A stretch of DNA of 64,000 bases from Sinorhizobium alkalisoli (GCF_008932245.1 NZ_CP034910.1:992001-1056000); one strand, 5' to 3'; counted from the stretch's first letter, positions 53,698 to 63,368 are shown. The notes: generated by a model not told the origin, from the sequence alone. Translations and numbers: made by a program.

Positions 53698-54564
53698 ATG
53701 CCGGATCGGATGGCATCAAGTTTCAGCGCATCAAACTCGTCGGAGATCTTTGCGCGGCGGCTTGCAGCATCCGGCGACGAACGGCTGCGGCAGGCGCTGG
53801 TGGCAGCCGTGGCACATCTTCACACGCTCGTGAGGGAACTGAAGCCAACCTCGTTGGAGTGGCGCAGCGTCATCTCGTTCCTGACCGAAGTGGGCCATGC
53901 CTGCGATGAGCGCCGGCAGGAATGGGTGTTGTTGTCGGACCTATTAGGCGCTTCGGCGCTTGTCGAGGAGGTCAACGGGCGGCGCCCGAAACTGGCGACG
54001 CCGAACACTGTCCACGGCCCGTTTTTCCGTGCCGATGCGCCGGTGCTTCCCCTCGGCAGCGACATCTCGCTGGATGGCGTCGGCGAACGGCTCGCCGTTA
54101 CGGGCCGCGTGCAGGATCTCGACGGAGAGGCGATCGCCGGTGCCGAGATCATTACCTGGCAGGCGAACTCCGCGGGCCTCTACGAGAACCAGCAGCCGGA
54201 TCTCCAGCCGGAGTTCAATCTGCGTGGGACATTCAGAACGGACGACGAGGGCCGCTTCCATTATCTGACTGTTAGACCCTCCGGATACAGCGTGCCGGAC
54301 GACGGTCCGGTCGGGGGGCTCCTCAGGAAAGCGGGCCTGCCGCTTCGCCGTCCGGCTCATCTGCATTTCATGATCAGGGCGGCCGGCTTCGAGACGATCG
54401 TCACCCATCTCTATGATGGGAGCGACCCGCATCTTCACCAGGATGCGATCTTCGGCGTCAAACCGGAGCTTGTGTGTCACTTCGAGCGTGCGGCGGAAAA
54501 GCCATCCTGGCGGCTCGATTTCACCTTCGTCCTGGCACGGTCGAAACAGGGAGCGCAGTGGTGA
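53698..54564 (+). CDS. Intradiol ring-cleavage dioxygenase (hydroxyquinol 1,2-dioxygenase type), copy 1
   Basis: A 288-residue Fe(III) dioxygenase. The N-terminal helical dimerisation part contains LVRELKPTSLEWRSVISFLT. The four iron ligands are visible: Tyr in GLYENQQ, Tyr in SGYSVPDDGPVGG and two His in RRPAHLHFMI. Such enzymes cleave hydroxyquinol (1,2,4-trihydroxybenzene) to maleylacetate, or catechols to muconates. The next gene, maleylacetate reductase, favours hydroxyquinol. Its stop overlaps that gene (GTGA). Confidence 0.88.
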   Translation: MPDRMASSFSASNSSEIFARRLAASGDERLRQALVAAVAHLHTLVRELKPTSLEWRSVISFLTEVGHACDERRQEWVLLSDLLGASALVEEVNGRRPKLATPNTVHGPFFRADAPVLPLGSDISLDGVGERLAVTGRVQDLDGEAIAGAEIITWQANSAGLYENQQPDLQPEFNLRGTFRTDDEGRFHYLTVRPSGYSVPDDGPVGGLLRKAGLPLRRPAHLHFMIRAAGFETIVTHLYDGSDPHLHQDAIFGVKPELVCHFERAAEKPSWRLDFTFVLARSKQGAQW

Positions 54565-55622
54565 AGCACGAATTCGTCTACAGCACCAGCCCGGCCCACA
54601 TCGTCTTCGGTGAGGGCAAAAGCGCCACCACCGGCGAATGGATAGAGAAAATCGGCTGCCGCCGCGCTCTCGTTCTCTCGACTCCGCAGCAGCAGGCGGA
54701 CGCCGAAGAGCTCGCGGCACTGCTCGGCCCCCGTGCCGTCGGCGTGTTCGCCCGCGCCGTGATGCATACGCCCGTGGACGTGACCGAGCAGGCAATGGAG
54801 ACCGTCCGGCAGACCGTCGCGGACTGCGTCGTCTCACTCGGAGGAGGTTCGACAACCGGGCTTGGCAAGGCGATCGCCTACCGCACCGACTTGCCGCAGA
54901 TCGTGATCCCCACCACCTATGCCGGCTCGGAGGTGACGCCGATCCTCGGTCAGACGGAGCGAGGCGTGAAGACGACGGTCCGCGGTGCCAGCATCCTTCC
55001 CGAGGTCGTGATCTACGACCCGTCGTTGACGACCGGTCTCTCGGTCGCAATGAGCGTCACCAGCGGTCTCAACGCGATGGCGCATGCGGTCGAGGCGCTC
55101 TACGCGAAGGACCGCAATCCGATTTCGTCGCTGATGGCGGTCGAGGGGCTGCGTGCTTTTAAGACCAGCCTGCCACAGATCGTCCAGACGCCCCAGGATC
55201 TGGAACAGCGCTCGGAGGCGCTTTACGGCGCCTGGCTCTGCGGCACGGTCCTCGGCACCGTCGGCATGGCCCTGCATCACAAGATTTGCCACACGCTCGG
55301 TGGCAGCTTCGACACGCCGCACGCCGAAACCCACGCGATCATGCTGCCGCACACGGCGGCGTTCAACGCGCTCGCCGTGCCGGATCTGCTCGCGCCTGTT
55401 GCCGATATTTTCCGGGGCGCGGTCGGCGGCGGCCTCTGGGATTTCGCCAAGAATATCGGCGCGCCGCTGGCACTGAAGGGACTCGGATTGTCCGAGGCCG
55501 ATCTCGACCGTGCTGCCGAGATTGCAACGGAACAGCCTTACTGGAATCGGCGGCCGATCGACCGGCAATCCATTCGGGCGCTCCTGCAAGATGCCTGGGA
55601 GGGCAAGCGGCCGGCTGATTGA
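54561..55622 (+). CDS. Maleylacetate reductase
   Basis: A 353-residue NAD(P)H-dependent enzyme of the iron-alcohol dehydrogenase fold that reduces maleylacetate to 3-oxoadipate. Family features are VVSLGGGSTTGLGKAIAYRT, IVIPTTYAGSEVTPILGQTE and the metal/substrate region HHKICHTLGGSFDTPHAETH. The GTG start overlaps the dioxygenase stop (GTGA) and gives the usual length. A longer frame into the dioxygenase gene was rejected. Confidence 0.92.
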   Translation: MKHEFVYSTSPAHIVFGEGKSATTGEWIEKIGCRRALVLSTPQQQADAEELAALLGPRAVGVFARAVMHTPVDVTEQAMETVRQTVADCVVSLGGGSTTGLGKAIAYRTDLPQIVIPTTYAGSEVTPILGQTERGVKTTVRGASILPEVVIYDPSLTTGLSVAMSVTSGLNAMAHAVEALYAKDRNPISSLMAVEGLRAFKTSLPQIVQTPQDLEQRSEALYGAWLCGTVLGTVGMALHHKICHTLGGSFDTPHAETHAIMLPHTAAFNALAVPDLLAPVADIFRGAVGGGLWDFAKNIGAPLALKGLGLSEADLDRAAEIATEQPYWNRRPIDRQSIRALLQDAWEGKRPAD

Positions 55623-55661
55623 TGACGCCATTCGGGAGGAGAGGCAATGGGAGGAGGAACC

Positions 55662-56942
55662 ATGCTGACGAGACGTAACTTTCTGAAGACGACGGCTGCC
55701 GGGAGCGCCGTCGCGGTGACAGCCGGATTGCCGATGCCGGCGATTGCACAGGATGCGCCGGTGAAGCTCGGCTACGTCAGCCCGCAGACCGGGCCACTGG
55801 CCGCCTTCGGCGAAGCGGACAAATTCGTGATCGAGGGATTTCTGGCCACGGCCAAGGCGAGGGGGTTGAACTACGAGGTCGTCGTCAAGGACAGCCAGTC
55901 GAACCCGAATCGGGCAGCGGAAGTCGCCAAAGAACTGATCGTTGACGACGAGGTCAATCTGGTCCTCGTCGCCTCGACCCCGGAAACGACCAATCCTGTC
56001 GCGACAACCTGTGAGAGCGAGGGGACGCCCTGCATTTCGACGGTGGCGCCGTGGCAGCCCTGGTTCATCGGGCAGCAGGGCAATGCCGCTGATCCCGCCT
56101 CGTGGAAGCCGTTCGACTACGCCTATCATTTCTTCTGGGGACTCGAGGACGTCATCGCGGTCTTTACCAATATGTGGTCGCAGGTGGAGACCAACAGGAA
56201 GGTCGGCGGCCTGTTTCCGAACGACGGCGATGGCAATGCCTGGGGCGACGAGACCGTCGGCTTCCCGCCGGTGCTCGAAAAAATGGGCTATGCGCTGAGC
56301 GATCCCGGCCGCTATCAGAACATGACGGACGACTTCTCGGCACAGATCAATGCGTTCAAGTCCGGGCAGTGCGAGATCATCACCGGCGTCGTCATCCCGC
56401 CGGATTTCACCACGTTCTGGAACCAGGCCAAGCAACAGGGCTTCGTGCCGAAGGTCGCGTCGATCGGCAAGGCGCTTCTCTTTCCGCAAGCTGTCGAGGC
56501 GCTCGGCAAGGCCGGCCACAATCTCTCGTCAGAGGTCTGGTGGTCGCCGAGCCATCCGTTCACATCGTCGTTAACCGGCGAGACTTCCGCTCAAGTGGCC
56601 GAGGCCTTCACAAAGGCCACGGGGCGACCTTGGACGCAGCCGATCGGCTTTGCCCACGCGCTCTTTGAACTGGCCGTCGACGCGCTGTCGCGGGCGGAGG
56701 ACCCGACGGACGGCGACGCGGTCGCCCAGGCGATCGCGGCCACGCGTCTCGACACGCTCGTGGGCCTGATCGCTTGGGACGGCAAGAACCTGCCGCCCTT
56801 CGCCGCTAAGAACGTCGCCAAGACGCCGCTCGTCGGCGGCCAATGGCGGCTGAAAGACGACGGCGGCTACGATCTCGTTATCACCGACAACAAGACGGCG
56901 CCGAACATTCCGGTCGCCGGCAAGATGGAAGCGATCGCCTGA
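55662..56942 (+). CDS. ABC importer solute-binding protein (LIV/aromatic type)
   Basis: A 426-residue periplasmic receptor with a Tat-like signal (LTRRNFLKTTAAGSAVAVTA). The mature part KLGYVSPQTGPLAAFGEADK and VVKDSQSNPNRAAEVAKELI is the type-1 binding fold of HAAT importers, used for branched-chain amino acids but also aromatic acids. The ATG at 55662 follows GGAGGAGGAACC. With the four genes that follow it forms a full importer. Its position in a ring-cleavage cluster suggests an aromatic or alicyclic substrate. Confidence 0.9.
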   Translation: MLTRRNFLKTTAAGSAVAVTAGLPMPAIAQDAPVKLGYVSPQTGPLAAFGEADKFVIEGFLATAKARGLNYEVVVKDSQSNPNRAAEVAKELIVDDEVNLVLVASTPETTNPVATTCESEGTPCISTVAPWQPWFIGQQGNAADPASWKPFDYAYHFFWGLEDVIAVFTNMWSQVETNRKVGGLFPNDGDGNAWGDETVGFPPVLEKMGYALSDPGRYQNMTDDFSAQINAFKSGQCEIITGVVIPPDFTTFWNQAKQQGFVPKVASIGKALLFPQAVEALGKAGHNLSSEVWWSPSHPFTSSLTGETSAQVAEAFTKATGRPWTQPIGFAHALFELAVDALSRAEDPTDGDAVAQAIAATRLDTLVGLIAWDGKNLPPFAAKNVAKTPLVGGQWRLKDDGGYDLVITDNKTAPNIPVAGKMEAIA

Positions 56943-56997
56943 GTGTGGAGTGTCGGCGGCGCCGTGCCCGCGGCCCCACCGGCTCGGAGGAACAACC

Positions 56998-57717
56998 ATG
57001 TCCCTGTTGCAACTCGAGAGCGTCTCGAAGCGGTTCGGCGCCTTGACGGTCGCCGACGAGATCAGCTTTTCCGTCGGCGAAGGCGAAGCGCTTGGCATTA
57101 TCGGCCCGAACGGCGCCGGCAAGTCGACCCTCTTCAACCTGATCACCGGCAACATCGCGGCCGATACCGGCACGATCCGCTTTGGCGGTGCCGACGTGAC
57201 TCGCGCGCCGCCGATGGCGCGCTGCCTCTACGGCATGGGGCGGACCTTCCAGATCCCGCAGCCGTTCGAGAAGCTGACCGTCTTCGAGAACCTTCTCGTG
57301 GCGGGGAGCTTCGGGGCGCAGCGGAGCGAGGCCGGCGCCTACGATCGCTGCGCCGGGATCCTTGCCGACACCGGCTTGCTCGACAAGGCAAACGTGCCGG
57401 CCGGATGCCTGACGCTCTTGCAGCGCAAACGGCTGGAGCTTGCCCGCGCGCTCGCGACCGAACCCCGGCTCCTGCTTCTCGACGAGATAGCCGGTGGGCT
57501 CACGGAGGCCGAATGCCACGCGCTGGTCGCTACCATCCGCGCCATTCATGCGAAGGGCGTCGCCGTCATCTGGATCGAGCATGTACTGCATGCGCTGACA
57601 TCCGTCGTGGAGCGGCTTCTCGTCCTCAATTTCGGCCGGGTCGTCGGCATTGGGGCGCCTACAGACATCATGGCTTCGCGCACCGTTCGAGAGATCTATC
57701 TGGGGATCGAAGTATGA
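56998..57717 (+). CDS. ABC importer ATP-binding protein (LivG type)
   Basis: A 239-residue ATPase with Walker A GPNGAGKSTLFNLITG and Walker B LLLLDEIAGGLTEAE. The signature loop reads LTLLQRKRLELARALA, a variant of LSGGQ common in this family. The start at 56998 has CGGAGG in front. The stop overlaps the next gene (ATGA). It pairs with LivF-, LivH- and LivM-type partners. Confidence 0.9.
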   Translation: MSLLQLESVSKRFGALTVADEISFSVGEGEALGIIGPNGAGKSTLFNLITGNIAADTGTIRFGGADVTRAPPMARCLYGMGRTFQIPQPFEKLTVFENLLVAGSFGAQRSEAGAYDRCAGILADTGLLDKANVPAGCLTLLQRKRLELARALATEPRLLLLDEIAGGLTEAECHALVATIRAIHAKGVAVIWIEHVLHALTSVVERLLVLNFGRVVGIGAPTDIMASRTVREIYLGIEV

Positions 57718-58436
57718 TGGCGCTCCTCGAGACCAGAGGGCTCAAAGCCTTCTACGGTGATTTCCAGGCACTGTTCGGGGTCGATATCTCAGTCGCCAAG
57801 GGTGAAACGATCGCCATCATCGGCGCGAACGGCGCCGGCAAAACGACCCTGATGCGCGCGATTTCCGGCGTGCTCGCAAGCGATCCTGACGCGATCCTCT
57901 GCCGCGGCAAGCCGATCGGTGCTCTGGCGGCGCCCGATATCTTGGCTCACGGGATTGCGATGGTCCCGGAGGGGCGTCGTCTGTTTCCGTCGCTGACCGT
58001 GGAGGAAAACCTGCTGATCGGCGCCTATAACCGCAGGGGCGGCGGCACCTGGACGCTGGAGAGCGTCTATGCGCTCTTCCCGGTCCTCAGGGAACGCCGC
58101 AGCAACCCGGCGACGGCGCTGTCCGGCGGCCAGCAGCAGATGGTGGCGATAGGCCGGGCGCTGATGTCCAATCCGGACATCCTGCTTTGCGACGAGACCA
58201 GTCTTGGCCTCGCGCCGGTCGTAGTGCGCGACATCTACGCCGCCTTTCCTCGCATTCGTGCTTCCGGGGCGTCCATCGTCATCGTCGAGCAGGACATTGG
58301 CCAGGCGCTGAAGGTCGCGAGCCGTGTCTATTGCATGATGGAAGGGCGCATCACCCTCTCCGGCCGTTCAGAAGAGCTCAGTCGCGACCAGATCCATGCA
58401 GCCTATTTCGGAGCGGAACGCCATGAGCTTCATTGA
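57714..58436 (+). CDS. ABC importer ATP-binding protein (LivF type)
   Basis: A 240-residue ATPase with Walker A GANGAGKTTLMRAISG, signature LSGGQQQMVAIGRALM and Walker B ILLCDETSLGLAPVV. The stretch MVPEGRRLFPSLTVEENLLI is typical of LivF. The start overlaps the LivG stop (ATGA) and its end overlaps the LivH start. A frame running in from LivG upstream is out of phase with that gene and was rejected. Confidence 0.92.
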   Translation: MMALLETRGLKAFYGDFQALFGVDISVAKGETIAIIGANGAGKTTLMRAISGVLASDPDAILCRGKPIGALAAPDILAHGIAMVPEGRRLFPSLTVEENLLIGAYNRRGGGTWTLESVYALFPVLRERRSNPATALSGGQQQMVAIGRALMSNPDILLCDETSLGLAPVVVRDIYAAFPRIRASGASIVIVEQDIGQALKVASRVYCMMEGRITLSGRSEELSRDQIHAAYFGAERHELH

Positions 58437-59286
58437 CACGATCGTCCAGGGCGTGCTGCTCGGCAGTCTCTATGCACTTTTTGCCGCGGGCCTGAGCCTC
58501 GTTTTCGGCATCATGCGGCTCGTCAACCTCGCCCATGGCGACCTGATCGTCCTCGCCGCTTTCCTACTTCTCGTCCTGGTGACGGGTCTCGGGCTTCACC
58601 CCTTCATCGCGGTCCTGGTTGCTGCACCGCTGATGTTTGGCGCAGGCTGGGCTCTGCAATACGTCCTCCTTAACCGGACACTGGGGAAGGACGTCCTGCC
58701 GCCGCTGCTCGTCACCTTCGGCCTGTCGATCGTCATCCAGAACAGCCTGCTCGAGGGGTTTTCGGCCGACAGCCGCCGTATTTCCGCCGGCGTGCTCGAA
58801 ACGGCCTCGATCGGCTTCGGTCCTGTCACCGTCGGCTTCATGCCCCTGATGGGTTTCCTGTCGGCGGTCGCCGTTAACGTCGGCCTGAATCTGCTGATTT
58901 ACCGGTCGGCAATCGGCCGTGCCTTCCGGGCGACATCAGACGACGCGGTGACGGCGGGACTGATGGGTATCCGGCCGCAGCGGATCTTCGCGATGGCGAC
59001 CGGCCTTGCGATGGTGGTGGTGACGATCGCCGCCCTCTATCTCGGCACCCGTGCGAATTTCGATCCAACCGCAGGGCCTGTACGGCTGATCTACGCCTTC
59101 GAGGCGGTGATCATCGGCGGACTCGGCTCGCTCTGGGGCACGCTCGCCGGCGGCGTGATCCTTGGCGTTGCACAGACCCTCGGCGCCGCCGTCAATCCCG
59201 AATGGCAGATCCTCGCCGGACATCTCGCCTTCCTCGCCGTTCTCCTGATCAAGCCGCGTGGTCTCTTTCCGCGCGCGGTCGACTGA
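58423..59286 (+). CDS. ABC importer permease (LivH type)
   Basis: A 287-residue inner-membrane protein with about eight membrane segments. It has the LivH stretches GSLYALFAAGLSLVFGIMRL, VNLAHGDLIVLAAF and RAFRATSDDAVTAGLMGI, with the ATPase-docking region near IGRAFRA. The ATG at 58423 overlaps LivF by 14 bases and is preferred over an extension into it. Confidence 0.92.
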   Translation: MSFIDTIVQGVLLGSLYALFAAGLSLVFGIMRLVNLAHGDLIVLAAFLLLVLVTGLGLHPFIAVLVAAPLMFGAGWALQYVLLNRTLGKDVLPPLLVTFGLSIVIQNSLLEGFSADSRRISAGVLETASIGFGPVTVGFMPLMGFLSAVAVNVGLNLLIYRSAIGRAFRATSDDAVTAGLMGIRPQRIFAMATGLAMVVVTIAALYLGTRANFDPTAGPVRLIYAFEAVIIGGLGSLWGTLAGGVILGVAQTLGAAVNPEWQILAGHLAFLAVLLIKPRGLFPRAVD

Positions 59287-59295
59287 GGTACCTCT

Positions 59296-60381
59296 ATGTC
59301 CATCGCGATCCCTTCCTTCAAGGTCGAAACCCGCACGAGAGCCTCGTCCTTCTCGGCGCTGATCGGCGCTGCCGTTCTGGCTCTCGCCGTCGCAGCCCCA
59401 TTCCTCGTCCCTCGCGGCGCGGTGCAGGATCTCTTTTTCATTCTCACAATGCTGGTGCTGGCGCAGAGCTGGAACCTGCTGGCGGGCTATGCCGGCCTCA
59501 TCTCCGTGGGCCAGCAGGCCTTCGTCGGCTTCGGCGCCTACACCATGTTCGGCGCGGTCATCCTGTTCGGGATCGATCCGATCGTCGCAATCCCGATTGC
59601 GGGTCTCTTCGGCGCGCTTCTCGCCATCCCGACGGCCTTCTTCACCTTCAGGCTCTATGGACCCTATTTTGCAATCGGCACGTGGGTGGTGGCCGAAGTC
59701 GTCCGGCTCCTTCTTGCCCAATGGAAGGCGCTCGGTGGCGGCACCGGAACCTCGCTGCCGCGCGAAGCAACGCGAGACATGGCCGGCGTCGGCCTGCTGC
59801 GCGACCTTTTCGGTATGAAGGCGACCCAGGCGGGCGACGCGCTTACCTATTGGCTGGCACTCGTTCTCGCCGCCGCCACCATAGGCCTCATCTACCGCCT
59901 GCTTCGCAGTAGGCAGGGGCTGGGGCTCGCGGCCGTGCGCGACAACGAGCAGGCGGCGCGCGCCGTCGGCGTCGATGCGCGGCGGACGAAGGCACTGGTC
60001 TATCTGACGACGGCCTTTCTGACCGGGCTCGCCGGCGCGCTGATCTACGTGCAGAAGGCCCGGATCTCGCCGGACGCGGCCTTCTCCGTCACCGACTGGA
60101 CGGCATATGTGATCTTCATCGTCGTCATCGGCGGGATAGGCACGATCGAAGGACCGATCGTGGGTGTCGTAATCTTCTTTCTCTTGCAGAACCTGCTGTC
60201 CGACTACGGTTCCTGGTATCTGCTAATGCTGGGCCTCATCGGCATTCTCATCATGCTTTTCGCGCCGCGCGGTCTTTGGGGCGCCTTCTCCGACAGAACC
60301 GGCATACAACTCTTTCCGGTCCGCCGCATGCTCGTCGGCGGTCCGCTCGCTCATTCGCATAAGGGAGGGCCACATGGCTGA
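59296..60381 (+). CDS. ABC importer permease (LivM type)
   Basis: A 361-residue inner-membrane protein with an N-terminal transmembrane segment pair and about eight more. Typical LivM motifs are LAGYAGLISVGQQAFVGFGA, GLGLAAVRDNEQAARAVGVD and VVIGGIGTIEGPIVGVVIFF. It starts 10 bases after LivH, and its end overlaps the monooxygenase gene by 8 bases. Confidence 0.92.
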   Translation: MSIAIPSFKVETRTRASSFSALIGAAVLALAVAAPFLVPRGAVQDLFFILTMLVLAQSWNLLAGYAGLISVGQQAFVGFGAYTMFGAVILFGIDPIVAIPIAGLFGALLAIPTAFFTFRLYGPYFAIGTWVVAEVVRLLLAQWKALGGGTGTSLPREATRDMAGVGLLRDLFGMKATQAGDALTYWLALVLAAATIGLIYRLLRSRQGLGLAAVRDNEQAARAVGVDARRTKALVYLTTAFLTGLAGALIYVQKARISPDAAFSVTDWTAYVIFIVVIGGIGTIEGPIVGVVIFFLLQNLLSDYGSWYLLMLGLIGILIMLFAPRGLWGAFSDRTGIQLFPVRRMLVGGPLAHSHKGGPHG

Positions 60382-62128
60382 CATTACCACCGACGTGCTC
60401 ATCATCGGCACCGGACCCGCAGGCTCCGCCACCGCAGCGCTGCTTTCGACCTACGGTGTCGAGAACATGGTGATCAATCGTTACCGCTGGCTCGCGAACA
60501 CGCCGCGCGCCCACATTACCAATCAGCGCACCATGGAGGTGTTGCGCGACCTCGGCCGCGACGTGGAGGATGAGGCTTACATGTTCTCCGCTGAGCAGGA
60601 CCTGATGGGCGAGAACGTCTTCTGCACCTCGCTTGCCGGCGAGGAGATCGGCCGCATGAAGAGCTGGGGCAAGCATCCGCTCTCGCGCGCCGAGCACCAG
60701 CTTTCATCACCGAGCCTGATGAACGATTTGCCGCAGACCTTCATGGAGCCGCTTCTGTTCAAGACGGCCTGCTCGCGCGGCACGCAGGCGCGAATGTCGA
60801 CCGAGTATGTCAGCCACGAGCAGGACGAAAGCGGTGTCACCACCACCTGTGTCGATCGGCTGACCGGCAAGGAGTTTACTGTCCGCTCGAAATATCTGAT
60901 CGGCGCCGACGGCGGCAACTCCAAGGTCGCCGAGCATGCGGGCTTGACCTACGAAGGGCGGATGGGCGTCGCCGGCTCGATGAACATCCTGTTCGAGGCA
61001 GATCTTTCGCGCTACGTCGCCCATCGTCCCTCGGTGCTATACTGGGTGCTGCAGCCCGGCGCAGACGTCGGTGGCATCGGCATGGGGCTCGTGCGGATGG
61101 TGCGGCCCTGGCATGAATGGTTGATCGTCTGGGGTTACGACATCAACCAGCCGGTCCCGGACGTGGACGAGGCCCATGCGAAGAAGATCGTGCGCGATCT
61201 CGTCGGCGTTTCCGACCTGGAGGTGACGATCAAGTCGGTCTCCACCTGGACGGTCAACAACATGTATGCGACGAGCGTGTCGAACGGACGCGTCTTCTGC
61301 ATGGGCGACGCCACGCACCGCCATCCACCCTCCAATGGGCTTGGTTCCAACACCTCGATCCAGGACGCCTTCAATCTCGCCTGGAAGCTGGCTTTCGTAC
61401 TCAAAGGCCAGGCTGGGGAGAAGCTGCTCGACAGCTACAGCACCGAGCGCGCTCCGGTCGCCAAGCAGATCGTCACCCGCGCCAACAAATCGATCGAGGA
61501 ATTCGGGCCCATCTTCAAGGCGCTGGGTCTGCTCGATTCCATCGACCCGGTGAAGATGCAACAAAACATGGACGCGCGCTGCAACAACACGCCGGCGGGC
61601 GAGGAGCAGCGCGCGGCGATCCGTAAGGCGATCGCGGCAAAGATCTACGAATTCGATGCCCACGGCGTCGAGATGAACCAGCGCTACCGCTCGGATGCCG
61701 TCGTCACGGATGGCCAGCCCGAGCCGCCGTTTGCCAAGGACCCGGAACTGCATTTCCAGCAGACCACCTGGCCGGGCGCGCGCCTGCCGCATGCCTGGAT
61801 CTTCTGCGAGGACGGCCAGAAGGCTTCGACGCTCGATCTTGCCGGGCACGGGAGGTTCACCGTTCTGACCGGCATCGGCGGGCAGGGATGGATCGAGGCG
61901 GCGAAGGTCGTCGGCCGCGCGCTCGGTATGGATATCGAGGCGCATGTCATTGGACCGCGTCAGCACTGGCAGGACCTGACCGGCGATTGGGCCAATCTCA
62001 GCGGGGTGCGCGACAGCGGCATCGTGCTCGTGCGCCCCGATCATCACGTATGCTGGCGGCGCGAGACAATTTCGGACGATCCGGTTGCTGAGCTCCTCCG
62101 TGTCGTGACGACAATTCTTGGGAAGTGA
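60374..62128 (+). CDS. FAD-dependent phenol-type hydroxylase (TfdB-like)
   Basis: A 584-residue single-component flavin monooxygenase. The FAD motif is DVLIIGTGPAGSATAALLS, and the late GD motif is GDATHRHPPSNGLGSNTSIQ followed by DAFNLAWKL, as in 2,4-dichlorophenol 6-monooxygenase. These enzymes hydroxylate the ortho position of phenols with NAD(P)H. In this operon a natural substrate would be resorcinol or hydroquinone, giving hydroxyquinol for the dioxygenases (inference). The start overlaps the LivM gene and the stop is 8 bases before the next start. Confidence 0.9.
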   Translation: MADITTDVLIIGTGPAGSATAALLSTYGVENMVINRYRWLANTPRAHITNQRTMEVLRDLGRDVEDEAYMFSAEQDLMGENVFCTSLAGEEIGRMKSWGKHPLSRAEHQLSSPSLMNDLPQTFMEPLLFKTACSRGTQARMSTEYVSHEQDESGVTTTCVDRLTGKEFTVRSKYLIGADGGNSKVAEHAGLTYEGRMGVAGSMNILFEADLSRYVAHRPSVLYWVLQPGADVGGIGMGLVRMVRPWHEWLIVWGYDINQPVPDVDEAHAKKIVRDLVGVSDLEVTIKSVSTWTVNNMYATSVSNGRVFCMGDATHRHPPSNGLGSNTSIQDAFNLAWKLAFVLKGQAGEKLLDSYSTERAPVAKQIVTRANKSIEEFGPIFKALGLLDSIDPVKMQQNMDARCNNTPAGEEQRAAIRKAIAAKIYEFDAHGVEMNQRYRSDAVVTDGQPEPPFAKDPELHFQQTTWPGARLPHAWIFCEDGQKASTLDLAGHGRFTVLTGIGGQGWIEAAKVVGRALGMDIEAHVIGPRQHWQDLTGDWANLSGVRDSGIVLVRPDHHVCWRRETISDDPVAELLRVVTTILGK

Positions 62129-62136
62129 GGGTGCCG

Positions 62137-63030
62137 ATGGACGCGCATGAAAAAGGTTTTTTCACCGAAGAGAATTCGGTCGAGGTGGTGACCGGTCGCA
62201 ACAGGAACGCCAAGAACGAGCGGATGAAGCAGATCATGGAGGTGGTAACGCGCAAGCTGCACGAGGCCGTGAAGGAAATCGAACCGACGCAGGAGGAGTG
62301 GTTGGAGGCGATCCTGTTCCTGACGCGCACCGGTCAGATGTGCAACGAGTGGCGGCAGGAGTTCATCCTGCTTTCCGACACCCTCGGCGTGTCGATGCTG
62401 GTCGATGCCATCAACAACCGCAAACCGTCGGGTGCGTCGGAAAGCACGGTGCTCGGGCCGTTCCACGTCAAGGACGCGCCGGAACTCGAAATGGGCGCGA
62501 ATATCTGCCTCGACCAGAAGGGCGAAGACATGGTGATCTCGGGAAGGATCCTCGACACCGAGGGCAAGCCGATCGAGGGCGCGGTGCTCGACGTCTGGCA
62601 GGCGAATGACGAGGGTTTCTATGACGTCCAGCAGCTCGGCATCCAGCCCGCATTCAACCTACGCGGTGTTTTCCGGACGGGCGGCGACGGGCGGTACTGG
62701 TTTCGGGCGGTCAAGCCGAAATACTACCCGATCCCGAACGACGGTCCGGTTGGCCAGATGTTGGAGCACCTCGGGCGCCACCCCTACCGTCCGGCGCATC
62801 TCCATTACATTATCAAGGCCGAAGGGTACGAGACCCTGATCACCCATATCTTCGACCCCAATGACCCTTACATCAACTCGGATGCGGTCTTCGGCGTGAA
62901 GGAAAGCTTGCTGGCTGAGTTCAAGCACACCCGCGATCCTGCCCGTGCAATGAACTTCGGCTTCAAAGCCGACTTTTGGGATGTGGAGCACGATTTCGTG
63001 TTAGCGCGAGTCGGAGGAAAATGTTCGTAA
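62137..63030 (+). CDS. Intradiol ring-cleavage dioxygenase (hydroxyquinol 1,2-dioxygenase type), copy 2
   Basis: A 297-residue Fe(III) dioxygenase. Iron ligands are Tyr in GFYDVQQ, Tyr in KYYPIPNDGPVG and two His in YRPAHLHYII. The N-terminal helix region contains IEPTQEEWLEAILFLTRTGQ. It is a paralogue of the enzyme at 53698-54564 but differs in the substrate-facing residues around the first Tyr. It is the last gene of the run that starts at 53698. A GTG at 62125 or 62131 is an alternative start; ATG 62137 has GAGGG upstream. Confidence 0.9.
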   Translation: MDAHEKGFFTEENSVEVVTGRNRNAKNERMKQIMEVVTRKLHEAVKEIEPTQEEWLEAILFLTRTGQMCNEWRQEFILLSDTLGVSMLVDAINNRKPSGASESTVLGPFHVKDAPELEMGANICLDQKGEDMVISGRILDTEGKPIEGAVLDVWQANDEGFYDVQQLGIQPAFNLRGVFRTGGDGRYWFRAVKPKYYPIPNDGPVGQMLEHLGRHPYRPAHLHYIIKAEGYETLITHIFDPNDPYINSDAVFGVKESLLAEFKHTRDPARAMNFGFKADFWDVEHDFVLARVGGKCS

Positions 63031-63368
63031 CAGCGCCACCCCGCTGAACAAGCAGCGGGGTGGCCCGCCGGCTGAAGGCGGTTCGAGTCGCCGCAACGTT
63101 GGTGGGAGGCGGGGATAAGTTGGAGGCGTTTGAGTGCGCAATAGCAGACATACAGGCGGGACAGTTCGGAGGACTGCTTCGGGTCGATCTTTCCGGTTCG
63201 ATCCGCCGCGGACGGGGTGATTTCTACAGTCTTCTGTCTCGGGGCCAGGCAGGGATTGCCGCCGCGGCAGAGAAGCGGCAAGGTTGAAACCATGCGCAGG
63301 ATGAATCCGGTCTCGCGTTCTTCCCGGCTTGGGCATTGACTGCATTGTTCTGACAGAGGAGGCAAACC
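63031..63368. other. Intergenic region after the dioxygenase
   Basis: About 340 bases. No reliable gene is seen. GAGGAGGCAAACC before 63369 is the ribosome binding site of the next gene. Confidence 0.45.

Noticed and set aside
54834..56519. A 561-codon minus-strand frame
   Set aside because: Antisense to maleylacetate reductase and the solute-binding protein, both clearly real.
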